Assembly: GCF_036370855.1 (NCBI RefSeq)
Contig: NC_088101.1
Location: forward strand, 40,408,544 to 40,472,543
Direction: 5' to 3'
Source of the DNA: Dromaius novaehollandiae
Taxonomy: Eukaryota > Chordata > Aves > Casuariiformes > Dromaiidae
Length of the DNA: 64,000 bases
Shown piece after piece: positions 41,501 to 53,562 of the stretch. Numbering within the stretch: the stretch's first letter is position 1; the number at the start of each line of letters is the position of its first letter. Both the position numbers and the translations under genes were made by a program. The notes beneath the pieces were generated by a model. That model was given only the letters and a program-made list of their open reading frames with translations, ran no database searches and was not told where the DNA came from.

Positions 41501-44204
41501 TATTGCGAACTGAACTTAGACCACCAGGTTATTTCACATATTGGTATAGTTTCCATGTTTACTGTGCATATCACTTCAAAGAACTGAGGTTGATGACTTC
41601 TGGTCTACTGTGTTAGCAGTCCGTCTCCTCTCCATCTCCTGTTGTTTCCTTTCACAATCTGAGTAACAAAAAATGGTGGTGTAAATAGAATTCCAACAAA
41701 GAGGTCTGTTGAGCCTGTAATGCTCCCTTGAAAGGAGGCTGTCTAGGGAATGAATGGAGCAGCCTCAGCCTAGCGGTAGCGGGGAAATAGATGACTTGGC
41801 ATTGGACAGTAGCAGCCAGCAGGGTGCATATGCCTAGTGTAGTGACAAATAATGGTTAAGCTAGTCAGTTGAAGGACTAAATGAGAGTACATTGTCTAAC
41901 CCTGTAACCGTAACTAAATTGCAACCTGAAAAGAGTTTATGAACATCTGGCTGCTAGCCCATCTCTAAAGCTTAATAGCTAAATCTGAGGTGCAGAATTT
42001 TTTAAGGCTGTGGTTTAAATTATTACTTGGAAGTATTACTGGCTTAAGCAGATTAATTGCATTTCAGGATTATAAAGAGTATTAAATTGTGGTTTGACCA
42101 TCTCTGCTGAGTTTTCCTGTGAAGTTAGTTTTCATGAGATCAACATTTATGATTGAAGTTATTTCTATTTGGAAACTCATGTTGGTCTTATGACATCTTG
42201 CTGCTGATTTGATAGCTTTGTTTGACATTTCATAGAGAATTCTAGTCCAGTGATATATCTTAACTTTACTAATTAATGTATTCATGTCTTTATCCAGATG
42301 CTCATTGGTTTAAGCTCAAGTGAAGTGACACATCTGTATCTTTTGACTTCTGTCAAATTTAGGAGTGCAGTAGCGCATTTCTGTGCACACTCACAGTTTA
42401 TTTTAATATTGTTATTCCATGACAATGAAAAGGAAATATTGGTTAGATTAATAAGCATGTGACTTCCTCTGCTGAGTAGTTTTTCAGTCTTTTTATAGCT
42501 CTCATTATTAATAGGACAACATCTACGTGCTCTGCACTTGTGTTGCGAATACTTACAATAGTTGGAATCATTTTCTAGTTACTTAATGCATTGTAGCAGC
42601 ACCAATTGAAATTCCTGTAGGCTGCAGGTTTGCTAATTGTTTCCTTTAGTAAACCTAATTTATAGGACTGTGCAAATCGTTGCTGGGTTTGAAGTATTTT
42701 GGCAGCTGGATTGAAAAAAGTTGCTGTGGACCGACTGGAAACTTCATTTCTTTAGAACTGTCAGCACATCAACAAAATTGATTTGGGTTGTAGAAACCTG
42801 GCAAACTGTTTCATTTGGTTTTCAGGTATGTTTAATAAAAGCAAAGGATTAGATCATAAACGTGAGGGGCGAGTAGTCCCAGCTCTCCCATTTTATCCAC
42901 TTGTTCAGTGAGTAGGACAATTTACCTGGGATGCTAACAACTTAAATTCCAGATGCCAAACTTTGGTACAAGATTTTAGTAAGGTTTACCTAACACTGTG
43001 ACAGAAGTCTTACCAGTGGAAATGAAGTATTCTGGCACAGCTCTCTCTTTCTTTCCTAGGTTGCCTAGATTAAAAAAAATCTCCAACAGAACAACCAAGC
43101 AAAATCAAAACGGTCATGTTCCTTGTGTTGGATTTAATCTGTTTATGAGTCCAGCACGGGGCCATGGCACACGTCCACAGCATCAAGAGGGAGCCTGGGG
43201 CATCAGAGGAGGGGCCTGAACCCCAATTCATGTTCTGCAGCTGTGCAAAATGAGTAAGCTAGTCATCAGGCCATAGGCTTATTTTTTCTCTGTCTGATTT
43301 CATCTTTATTTTTATACAGTTTGGAAAAGCTTCAGTTGCAAAGGTTGAGAGTGAAACACCCAGCATACTCTCTGTTCAGGTGTATAGGTACCAAATTCAT
43401 TGGTTACTGGTAGACTTCTTAGTCTGAACTAGGACACAGAGCACAGAATGGAGGAGAGGATGGATTTAAACATGGATCTCCCACAGCCTGGACAACTGGC
43501 TATCATCTCTTCCCAAAAATCTATGAGTGTGAGTGAATGAGAATGTATAGATAATGCCAGTGATGGCCAGTGTGACCAAAACTGGAATACTTCATTTTGG
43601 AAATGGCAACCCCCAACCTTGGAAATTAAAAAGAAACAACACTTGGTGAATTGCCCAATTTATTTGGTTCATCCATACTAATAAATGATTTAATAAAAAG
43701 AAGTTTAGCCAGCTGTAACTTGGATAAAGAAACTTACTTTCCATAGTGTTAAAGTTGACAAATCCAGATCTTGGGTTCTCCCTTTGTTTAAAATCACTAT
43801 TAATACTGTAGCTTTTATAACATTTTTTCGAGAGGCTCTTGCCCTGAGAAATCTTTGTGCAATATTGTACATTTGGGGAAACTTGTTCAAAAATAGAAAG
43901 TAGTCTTTTACAAGCTACTTTTTGTTTTCCATTATTTTTACTGGCCCTGAAGTAAAACCAGCTACTAACAAGGCCTTATTTTTCAGTCTGTCTGAAGACT
44001 ATGCATTTTTCATAGTCCTTGGGTTTTCCTCCTATTCTTTAACATTCATACATTCTGGCAATCGCAAATAAAAACCTTTGCTTTTTTTCTCTATTTTTTT
44101 CAGGACCAGGCAGTTCAAATAGGACTGATTTAAAGACGTATCTGCTGTGTCTTTGTTACTGGTTTACCCAGAGGACCTTTCTAGAGGAAAGGAAATATAA
44201 AAGA

Positions 44205-44232
44205 AGGTCTGCACTTTGCCGGGTGCAGACCT
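44205..44232. repeat. Perfect 10-bp inverted repeat with 8-nt loop
   Basis: AGGTCTGCAC, loop TTTGCCGG, then GTGCAGACCT. An ATATAAAAG element lies about 10 bp upstream. Too short for a microRNA precursor. Confidence 0.9.
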
Positions 44233-47200
44233 AAGCATATGCAAACTTTGGTTACTCAGGTTCGTATGGTCAATTCAAGCAAACTTGCCTCTTCACAGAG
44301 ACGAGATTTTTTTTCTCCCCTATGTGCTTTCCTCCCATCTGCAACCTGCCTGCTAGCTTTAACGTTCGTACCATAATGTCAAGAATGAGCATTAAATGTC
44401 AAATCAACAATTCCCTTCTGGGGTTAAACTAGAGGCAGATGAGTTAAGGACTGTGCAAGCCCCTACCCCAAGTTGGGGGTCCACGGTGGGCTGTTATATC
44501 CTTATCTCTAAAGATAAACTTGAAGAACTAGCTCTCCTTTGCCTTCCCAGGGATCTGCACTCTTATCTCTAGTCGTTGCTCACCAACACTTTTATCTGTC
44601 AAAACCCTCTCCGCTGCCCTAGCAACAAGCATCCAGACTTTTTTCCAGCTGACATAAGCTTCCTGCCACCTCCTGATGACAAGTGCTTCCAACATATCCA
44701 GCAGTCAGAGCTTCAGCATCTGCTCCACATGTCACCGGGCTGACTTCACTGAGCCTCGGGCAGCTTTGCATTTAGCCAGTCGCGTGGCATTGAGAATGTC
44801 TTCATCCTGCCCACAATCAGTTGTCCACTTCTGTATGTGCTGAAAGAATGACTATAAGGGTTGCTGTTTTAGTCATACGTAGTAAAGTGTTACGTTAATG
44901 CTATCTTAGAGCAGTGACTTTGATAGGGCTCCATTAAATCTATTCAAAGTGTTTCTCTTCTAATTGGAGTTTTTCCCCTTGCAGTGTGAGCAGCAGTGCT
45001 TGTATGCTTAATTTATATCTAGTAACTCTGGCATGGCAATTAGAGATTAAATAATCCTACTGTTAAAAAGTTGAATTGTTCAAAAGTGGTTAATACTGTA
45101 TTTACTCTGCTTGTGTTAAAATATGCAGATTTTTACTGCTGATTTCCCTAGGAGCAGCTCTAGGCCATCATCTCAGACTTCATGAAATCATACCTAGAAT
45201 CTATGTTGGTACCAAATTCCCTGGCAAATCTTGCCCTCTTTTTCTAAGTTCTGTTTCTCCACCAAGAATCTCCCACTGAAATAGATTATGCCATTACAGT
45301 ATTCACCATCACCTTCTTCTTATCTCTTTTTCGAGTGCTGCTGTGTGTAAAGTTTTCCACAAGCTCTTCTAGATCCTTTTTCTCCTTTAGAGGATCAAAG
45401 ATAGACTGAGTGTGGGAGACAGGCAAGCAGGAAAAGAGCCCCGTTTGTAAATGCAGCAGGCCTCGGCCTTGGCTGCTCAGCCTTGTCGAGATTACTGTGA
45501 GGCCAAAAAAAGTGTGTTTTTTATGTCTGAGTTGTAAGTGTGCTGACCTCTGCCTTGCAGATGGTCATTGGGCTGCTGTCTGAAGAGATGCAACCTTCTG
45601 CTGTCCTGCCCTTTGGGAGCTCACAGAGCCAGAGCAGCATCCTGGCCTGGGCCCTGTGCCTGGCCGTGGGGCAGATCCCCAGTGGGACTCTTTCCTGTGC
45701 TGTGGGGACAAGCTGTACTGAGACAAATTTGATCCTGTAAGTTCTTTTAATCGTCCTCACCACCCCGCCAACCTCCCTTGATGCTGGGCTAGCCACAGTG
45801 GCAGATCGGGACTGAGCCTCCTGTAACGCATTTGCTTCTTTGCAGAATGTCTGTGTCCTGCCACCTGCACTGGCCACCACCTCCACTTGCATCCGATTGT
45901 GCCGCTATGGGACTAGGTGATTTCTCTGGTCAGCTACTGAACTCACCACAAACCAGTCATCATATTTAGTGGGTTTTATTCAGGGCTGATTTGGGGTTGG
46001 GTAAAAAAGCTGAAATGACTTTCTGTCTGCATTGTGTGATTGCTACCTCTGCCTTGAGGAAGGCGATGGGAGCACACGGCTGGGGTAGGCAGGAGGAGAG
46101 GGCAGCCTCTGTGCAGCAGCCTCCATTTAGGTACAATATGCACACATTAAGTGTATTTACTGTTAGGTAATCTTCCCCTTGAGCTTGGTTGCGCACTCAT
46201 AGGAGACAGGCTATGTTATTTTAATGCATGTTCTTGATGTCTCCTCTGATCCTTTTGAGTTTTATAAAGGAGAAAATGCAGTGTCTCTTCCATCTTCTGT
46301 TTAGAGAAGTCTCATTAGATAATAGAAGTCTCATTAGATTAGAGACCTTTTACTAACTGTAGTACTTTTTTTCCTGACTTTTAAATTACTTCTCCATTCT
46401 ATATGCTATTTAATTGCAACAGTTACTGGGCAGCTCTTAACAATGAATGTAATTTGCTGCTGCATTTTGTTGCCAAAAGCAGCATTTCAAACAAATCTCT
46501 TCTTTTACTTGATGTGGTAGCACAAAGTTGAGGAGGATTAGTGGAAGCCAGCATGATTTCTAAAGCTCAATTCTGTATTGAGGGATTAATTTTAATGCAG
46601 CATTTTCTCATAAAGATAGAACTGATTTTAGAATTCCAAAGGTACCTTGAGAGTGTTTAAAGTCTGTTTCTGTGGGGAATCCAGAACATCTTATTTGAAC
46701 TCTCCCAGTAAGACCTACAGGAATATATTACAATGAAATGATGGAAAAAAGGGTTAAGACAGTTTTAACATTTCAAACTTACGGGTCAGATTATGATACT
46801 TCTATCTGCTAACACTTTCAACAGTCTAGATCCCATTTCCAAAATCCGTGGGTGCCAAATACTTTAAACTCTTTACGGATCTATGTGGCAGAGCCAAATT
46901 TTAAATATATTTAGTTACCTCAAGCTACAGATAAACACCTGTAAATATCTAACAGGGTTTTCAAAATGTCTTTTTGCCCTGTTTCCAGCAAAGTTAATTT
47001 CTGGTCAGTTAGTTGTGTAGGTTACTTAAAAATCAAGATCTAAGAATACTTTGGAAATGGGGCTTATGCTTTGCTTATATAGATGCTTTTGAAAATCCAT
47101 GCTCTATTTAAAAATCCATATTGTTTAAGAAACACTGTTTATATCACTGGGATGATTCCATTGTAACAGATCACAGAAGGTAAATGAGAGTATTGAAAAT

Positions 47201-49661
47201 TTTTTCTGGTATTGAAGAGCTCAGTGTTTGAAGGAAACAGAGAGACTGTGTGATGCTGTAAGATTCTCCTCAAAATCATTCTCTTCCTTTGCTAGAAACA
47301 AACCGTTAAACCCCTTAATTCTTAACTTACAATATGTTTTCTTGCCTTCCCTGATTTGTTTTTGGTTGCTCTAGTTTCTGAAATTCTACCTCTCAAAACT
47401 TTTTTCTTATGCATTACAATTAAACTGTTTTAATTATCTATTGTTTCGCTTAGAAAGTGACATAGCTTAATTCAGGTTTGTGTCTCAAGGTAAACTGAAA
47501 TGATTGATAGTTCTGTGTGTGCTTGGTAATGTGAGTCCTTCAGCCACTAAAGCACCTGTCTCAGTGTGTAACCAACTGGGGTTCACTGTTGCGCATGGTT
47601 TAACATTCACATAGCAAAAAAGGCAATTAGACGATGTTAACAGTCTGAAACTAACCAACAATGCAGGGAAAATGTCTAGGAAGGATTAGTTACCTCTTGC
47701 CTGATAAAGGCAGGTATCAATGGAAAATTCTAAGTTGTCCTCCATAGTGGCTCCATATGGAAAGTTGATGTTTAATGATGACATTAAACAGTCAGAGTTA
47801 AGGTCTGAATACAAAGACCAGAAAAGTTGAAAGCATTTGTGCTTAAATTAGCATTGCTGCTACCTTTTCAGGTCATTCCTAAGTCTGTGAGTTGTGCTTC
47901 AGCAGGCTGTAACTCTAATGGCAACCTGTTGTATCCAAACAGAAAATATTCCATTGTTTTAGCACCATCTTTATGAATTGAAATTTTTTCTGAAAGGATG
48001 ATCTGAATCATTTGGGTTTTTAAAGAGCTGCATTAATATTATTGCCATATCATGGGTTTTAAATGGCATATATGCTATTTTTTGTGTCTACTCTGGAAGA
48101 CATTTAGCATGCCTCCTAACTTGCATGGTGCTTCCTTGTGGGACAGCCTTTCTGTGTGTACAGTAATTGCTTTTGAAGTCTGCTACATCAGCTGCTTTGC
48201 TCCTCAGCTTTGTGTGTTCGTTAGTCATTTTGATCAGTCGTAAGAGCGATGGGCTGGCTGGCTGATTGCTGAGGTGTTCCTTCTGGCTGGGTGACAAGCT
48301 TGCTGGCTGACCTCGGCCAACTGGCTTTAACTCTGTGCCTGCACCGGTAGCCTGGGGGATAGCGGCTAATATTTTCCAAGGCATCTAGGTGATTTAGGAG
48401 CCCAGAGCTCACCTTAAAGTGGATTTGATGCATTTGGAAAATGTTACCCTATTAAACCCAGAGGGATATAGCATGAGCTAATTTATGTTTGTAAGACAGC
48501 CTGAGGTCTTGGGTTCCTATGATGTGCGTATCTTGCACTCTTCTCTTCATGCAGAGGCAAACAAGATCCATTCCTGTGGTTGTTTCATCAGGCAGTCAGG
48601 CTGTACTGGATCTGCATCTGCTGATAAGAAGGCATCTTCTAGATAAATCGTACAGGCATGTCTCTGAACCCTGGAAGTAAGAACCTCTGGCTCCAATAAC
48701 AAAAGCCTTGGCAACCTGACCTAAGGGAGGCCTCCTACTCTTCTGGTAACTATCAATCTGTCACCTTTTCTCTGGCATTGGTGACCACGGGTGCACCATG
48801 AGTGCTCATGCAGCTGGTAGGTCTGGCGAGAGTGGCAGCAGGTAGCAGAAGCAGCAGCGAAGGAGCTGCCTTGCCAGCTGCAAGGAGAGCACTCACGGTC
48901 CAGCTGGTGCCCAGGGACAATAAGGTGGTCCGTTCTTGTGTCATGGTGGCTCTGCTTGAGCCTGTCCCCTTGGTGACTGAAGAGATGTAATGAGGTATCT
49001 GGAAGCGTCTAGCAGAGAGTGTTGAGAGAGAGGCACCGTGGCCCAGGTGGGGAATATAGGGTATAACAACAGGCAGAGAGATGTGCAGGACAACTGGCTG
49101 CGCAAGGGAAGACATACTTTATCTTGCTGTTCTTTATGTTTTCCTATTGCAGAATAGGAGTAGTGGCTGTGTCTGAGGTGACCAGCATGTGCCCATAGAG
49201 GACCTTGTGGCATCTAATTTCCCTCCTGTCCTTGCAGAAAATGATTAAATTAAAATGTATCTTGCTGCATTTCCCAGATAGGTTTTTATATCTTAAGCTG
49301 GTCATTAAGATTTGTGTGGCTTGTGTGCGCTTATACTACGTGAGTTCTTTAATAAAACATACAGAGGGAAAAAGAGGGTGTATGAAAAGGGGTAAAAGAA
49401 GTTGAGTGGCTTCTCCATGGGCATCTCAAGTGAATGAGAAGTGAGAGAGAAAGGGATAGGATTAAGAAGCAATTAAGGGATAGAGAGAATGATAAATAAG
49501 GAAGAAAGGAAAAGACTGCAAGGAACATTGCCAGTGGTTTTTAAATTTGAATTTGGACCATCATTTTTTTACACATTCGAGGGGGAGGAAAAAGAAGTTG
49601 AAGGGAACCTTTGGTTACTATTATGCCTTGATTATATACCAAGCTAAATCATTCCAATTGC

Positions 49662-49880
49662 TGTGGTCTAGTGATTAGAGTGTAAAACTTGGAGTCAAAA
49701 ATATGCTTCTCTTTATGACTAAAGGACTTGCTGGGTGGTTCTGAGTGAGTTGTTTCACTTCACTGTGCCTCATTTTCCTGATCTGCGAAATAGGGATATT
49801 AATGCTTATTTTTGTGAAGGCAGTCTGAGAAATTTAAATGAAAACTTCTGTATAAATGTCAAGTATCATTATTATTGTTC
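49662..49880 (+). mobile_element. Fossil tRNA-derived SINE of MIR/CORE-SINE type
   Basis: The head GTGGTCTAGTGATTAGAG resembles a Pol III A box. It is followed by TTTCACTTCACTGTGCCTCA, TTTTCCTGATCTGCGAAATA and GGGATATTAATGCTTA, the order seen in MIR-like SINEs, and ends in an ATTATTATT tail. The B box is no longer recognisable, so it is an old, inactive copy. Confidence 0.75.
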
Positions 49881-50055
49881 TTAAACTAATCCATTGTAGT
49901 CAACTGCTTTTATAGTTTTTATGAAAGTAAATACAATGGGAGCTACATAATTGGCTGCCTAACAATGTTTTTTCAATTACAAGAAGACAAAAAGTGTCTG
50001 AAAAATGCAACAGTGGGTTGCCATTTTTCATCAACTGCAAATTTTTTCTGCTAGA

Positions 50056-50085
50056 ACCATACCGTACCATACCATACCATACCAT
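50056..50085. repeat. ACCAT pentanucleotide microsatellite
   Basis: Six units, the second reading ACCGT. Confidence 0.9.
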
Positions 50086-53081
50086 GAAGTAACTCTGAAA
50101 TAAATGTGAAGCACTGAGCAGAGGTAACAGATCTGCATAAGTTTTTGTTGCACACTTGGTTCTCTCTTTGCCTGACACAATCAAAAGAATTTCAATTATT
50201 GTTGAGCAAATTAGAGTAAGGGTGAAAATGTGAAATTTTTGTTTGTTTACTTCTTTACCAGCATCTGGGAGATGAAACTTCTGCAAGCTGTGACTTTAAA
50301 ATCATAATTTTTGGTTGAATAGTTGCAATGTCTGTTTTACACACCTTTGGAAACAGTGTGCAACACAAACACTGACTCTCCCTCTCTGTGGTGTGCTGAA
50401 TATTACGCTTCTTTTAAAGTGATGCCATTAGAATAACATGTTATGTAACTAAATTGAGAGAACAGGAGTCCTATTACTCGTCACATTTGCCTAAATCCTG
50501 TTTACCTGAAAGGTTGTTCTGCCACTGCCAATTCACCCTGTGGGTGAATAGTCCCAATGATTCAGTCCAGGGCCGCATTTAGAAGGTTTTATCAGTAGAG
50601 GTGTAAGGTACTGGCAGAATGCTCCTAGTCCTGGTCACTGATTATACTTGTAAAATTGAATGTTTGCCAGTCCCATTTGTTCTTATTCTCCTGAATTTGT
50701 CCTGACAGGAGTGTGATTTTGCTGGTGTAACAGTGTTTACTTTGTGATGGAGGAAGAGGAGTGTATTTTACGACAGAGTGATGTTGGTCGTAGATCATAT
50801 CTTTTCATACATCTAACTGATTTAGCAAAAATTTGTTATGTTTTGGCCTTAGTATAACCCCAGAGTGAGTAACTTGTGACCTGTCTCTGCTCATCAGTGT
50901 CAGTACTGCTGCCTTCAAGGACACCCCAATTAAGATAATTTTATTGTTCCTGTAAGAGGACTTAGTATCGGCAAAGCACGCTTCCTGGCTGACTGAGCGG
51001 AGCAGTCCTGGCTGTTTGTCTTCGGTCCCTGGAGACTGCCTCGCAACTACTGACTCTTCAAAGCTCTTTCCTCCACCACTCAGCACAATCTCATATTCTG
51101 CAGGCTCATCTTCAGCCACCTGCCCTTTATCTGTGAGCATGTCCCTCTCAGCCCAGGGCCTGTCCAGTGTCGAGTATTACGTTATATGCTGAGTGAGATG
51201 GGTAGAGCTGTGTGACATCTGGATGCTCATGGCTCTATAACATGATGGACACAGTGCCGGTATTGAAATAATTATGCCACGGCAAGAAAAGACTCAAATC
51301 TGTTTCCAGAGAAGCTAGGTTCATTCAGAAGATAATTTTTAATGACATTTCAGCAATGTATTAGCCTTTAAATAAGGATACAATTTCACAGAAGAATTGA
51401 GAGCCAGTTTTGAGTGGGGCTTTTTGTCTGTTTGTTTTTTGTTCTATACTTCTAAGGAGACTGATAAGGTCTGATCTTGTGTTGCTTGTTCACAGCAGGC
51501 CTACAAATGACTGTATCAGGTGCAGTGAGTACACGAAGACTTTGGGAGAGGGCCAATGATTCTTTTTTCTAAAACAAATTTAATATGGTGGATCTTAAAA
51601 TTGTAACTTTTTATCCTAATGGGGAAAAATTCACATGAAAGGTATGAAATTAATAAGATTTTTCCCTTGAAAATGTAGTGCTGGATTTGCATTTTGTCTG
51701 TGAGCAGTCAACACAGTTTTGTTCTTGGAAATGTGGGGCTTCTCATCCTCTCAGTGAAGGTAAGAGGAATTTTGTATGTGTGGCAGCACTGGGAAGCAAG
51801 ACTACATCTGTATTTTTTGCAAGATTAGTACAGTAAAATTCTAGTAGGCAATGCCCTTCCTCAGAAAACATTTTTAAGAAAAATGCTGAAAAACATTCCT
51901 TTAGTTGCATTGTTCGGTAGTGCAAATGATCTTTTATTTTCTTTCTAAGTAAGAATAATGAGGATATACACACAGAAGACATGCCTTGTTCTACCATTTA
52001 AATAATTCTGAATTGTTGGATAGGTACACATTAGACTCTTCTGTCTACTCTTGCACTCAACATGTCTTTTTTAAATGTAATAAATGTGTAAATAGATTTG
52101 ATTTTTAAGCAAATGGTCATTGCAATTCTGTATCAGCTGAGAGCAAAATCTTCTGAGATGGGATGAAACTGCAGGCATTCAAACAAAGGAACAACAGAAA
52201 ACTCTTCATCTGGAAGAGGGCAACAGAAAATGTATTAAAATGAGCTGACTGAACCACAGTCTTGTGTCTCTTGCGCAGATCTTTGAGGTTGCCTATTGAT
52301 TTTTGGGGAAGTGAAGTCCACTATTGTTTTTCTGATTGCAGTACTAGAACCTTTAGGTGTTTCTCTATTGGCCATTTGGGGTGGAAGGACAAGTTTTGCT
52401 TTGCCATGACAAAACCCAGTTGGATGATTTTCTCCCAGTTCTGCCAGAACAGATTAAAGTAAATCCCCCCAAAACAGACCAAGACAATGGTAAACTATGA
52501 TGTAAAGTTTATATACAAGAATATAACATTTATCTGGAGTATTTACAAGGTTAATTAAAGCAATATTTTACAACTCTTTCAGGTTAACCACTAGGTATAT
52601 TACAAGTAGGCTACAGATGGTTTAATTTGCAAAATTATAAAAACAGAAGTTGCATTCAGATCAACCAGCTCCAAAACCTGTTCATTTCTCTGACAGGGAA
52701 GGGCTCAGACTTGTGGAAAAAAAAATGCAAGAATGTTAATATGCCCTTATTGGTGCCTATGTATCACATGCAGGAGTTGTAACATGATCTTTATAGTGTT
52801 AATATAGATGGCAAGCCATTTCACATCGGTGAAAAAGTCATATCCATTGTGACAGGCCAGTCACACATGTGACTGTCTTTCTTTGCATCTCCTACTTTTG
52901 CACAACAAACATGCATGTATACAGAGAAGCAGCAATATAAATTGACCAACATTACCAAAAGGAAGAGGGAAAAACTTCGGACCAAAAATCACACTTGCAC
53001 TCAAAAAAGGAAGGAGGAAAAAAAAAAAAAAAAAAGCTTTAAGCAAGATACTTTAATACTTCCCCAAAATAGTCATGACTT

Positions 53082-53087
53082 TTTATT
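53082..53087 (-). promoter_or_regulatory. Candidate polyadenylation signal of SFRP2
   Basis: TTTATT on the + strand, AATAAA on the gene strand, about 170 nt after the stop. That is a short 3' UTR for SFRP2, so a more distal site may also be used. Confidence 0.45.
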
Positions 53088-53257
53088 ACACTTTAACCTA
53101 TGTACAAAAACGGAGGCCTCCCTCCTCTCTCAGGGAACGGTCCCTGTGTCTCGTGCCTGCTGCACCTCAAGGCTCAGAGGGGAGGAAGCAGGGGAGTGCG
53201 AGGGGCCAGAGAGCTCAGGATGGAGGCAGCTGCTGGATGTGGCTGGAGCAGGGGCAA

Positions 53258-53562
53258 CTAACACTGCAGTTTGCGGATGCTGCGGGAGAACCGCTTAAAA
53301 GCCCGCTGCCCTTTCTGCCACCGCTTCAGTGAGGTGATCACCAGTTCCCCAGCTTGCTTTTGCCCCATCACCAAGTAGGGGACATTGATGTCGTTCATCT
53401 CATCACAGGTACACTGGAGGCCACCTTTGAGCCAGAGCACAATCTTCCTCAGATCCCTTTCCGTCAGCCCGTTCAGCTTATAGATGGTTTTGCTCTTTGT
53501 TTCAGGGGTGATCTTGGTATCCCCATTGATGTAGGCAATCTCCTTCACTTTTATCTTCAAGG
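53258..53562 (-). CDS. SFRP2: SFRP2 coding exon 3 (netrin-like domain) and stop
   Basis: 305 nt coding the NTR domain from LKIKVKEIAYINGD to RKLQC and TAG. Acceptor CTATTAG after a pyrimidine-rich tract. The first two bases complete an Ala codon from exon 2. Confidence 0.96.

Larger units (their letters stand above)
36041..53081. other. Intergenic region RNF175-SFRP2 (17 kb)
   Basis: No protein-coding gene recognised on either strand. Contents: a CR1 fragment at 37.9-38.6 kb, a fossil SINE at 49.7 kb, an ACCAT microsatellite, a 10-bp perfect hairpin at 44.2 kb and several T/A runs. Distal SFRP2 3' UTR or enhancers may lie here but cannot be identified from one sequence. Confidence 0.5.

Noticed and set aside
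49662-49680. Possible tRNA gene at the A-box-like sequence
   Set aside because: No cloverleaf, no B box and no anticodon arm; the following sequence matches a SINE body instead.
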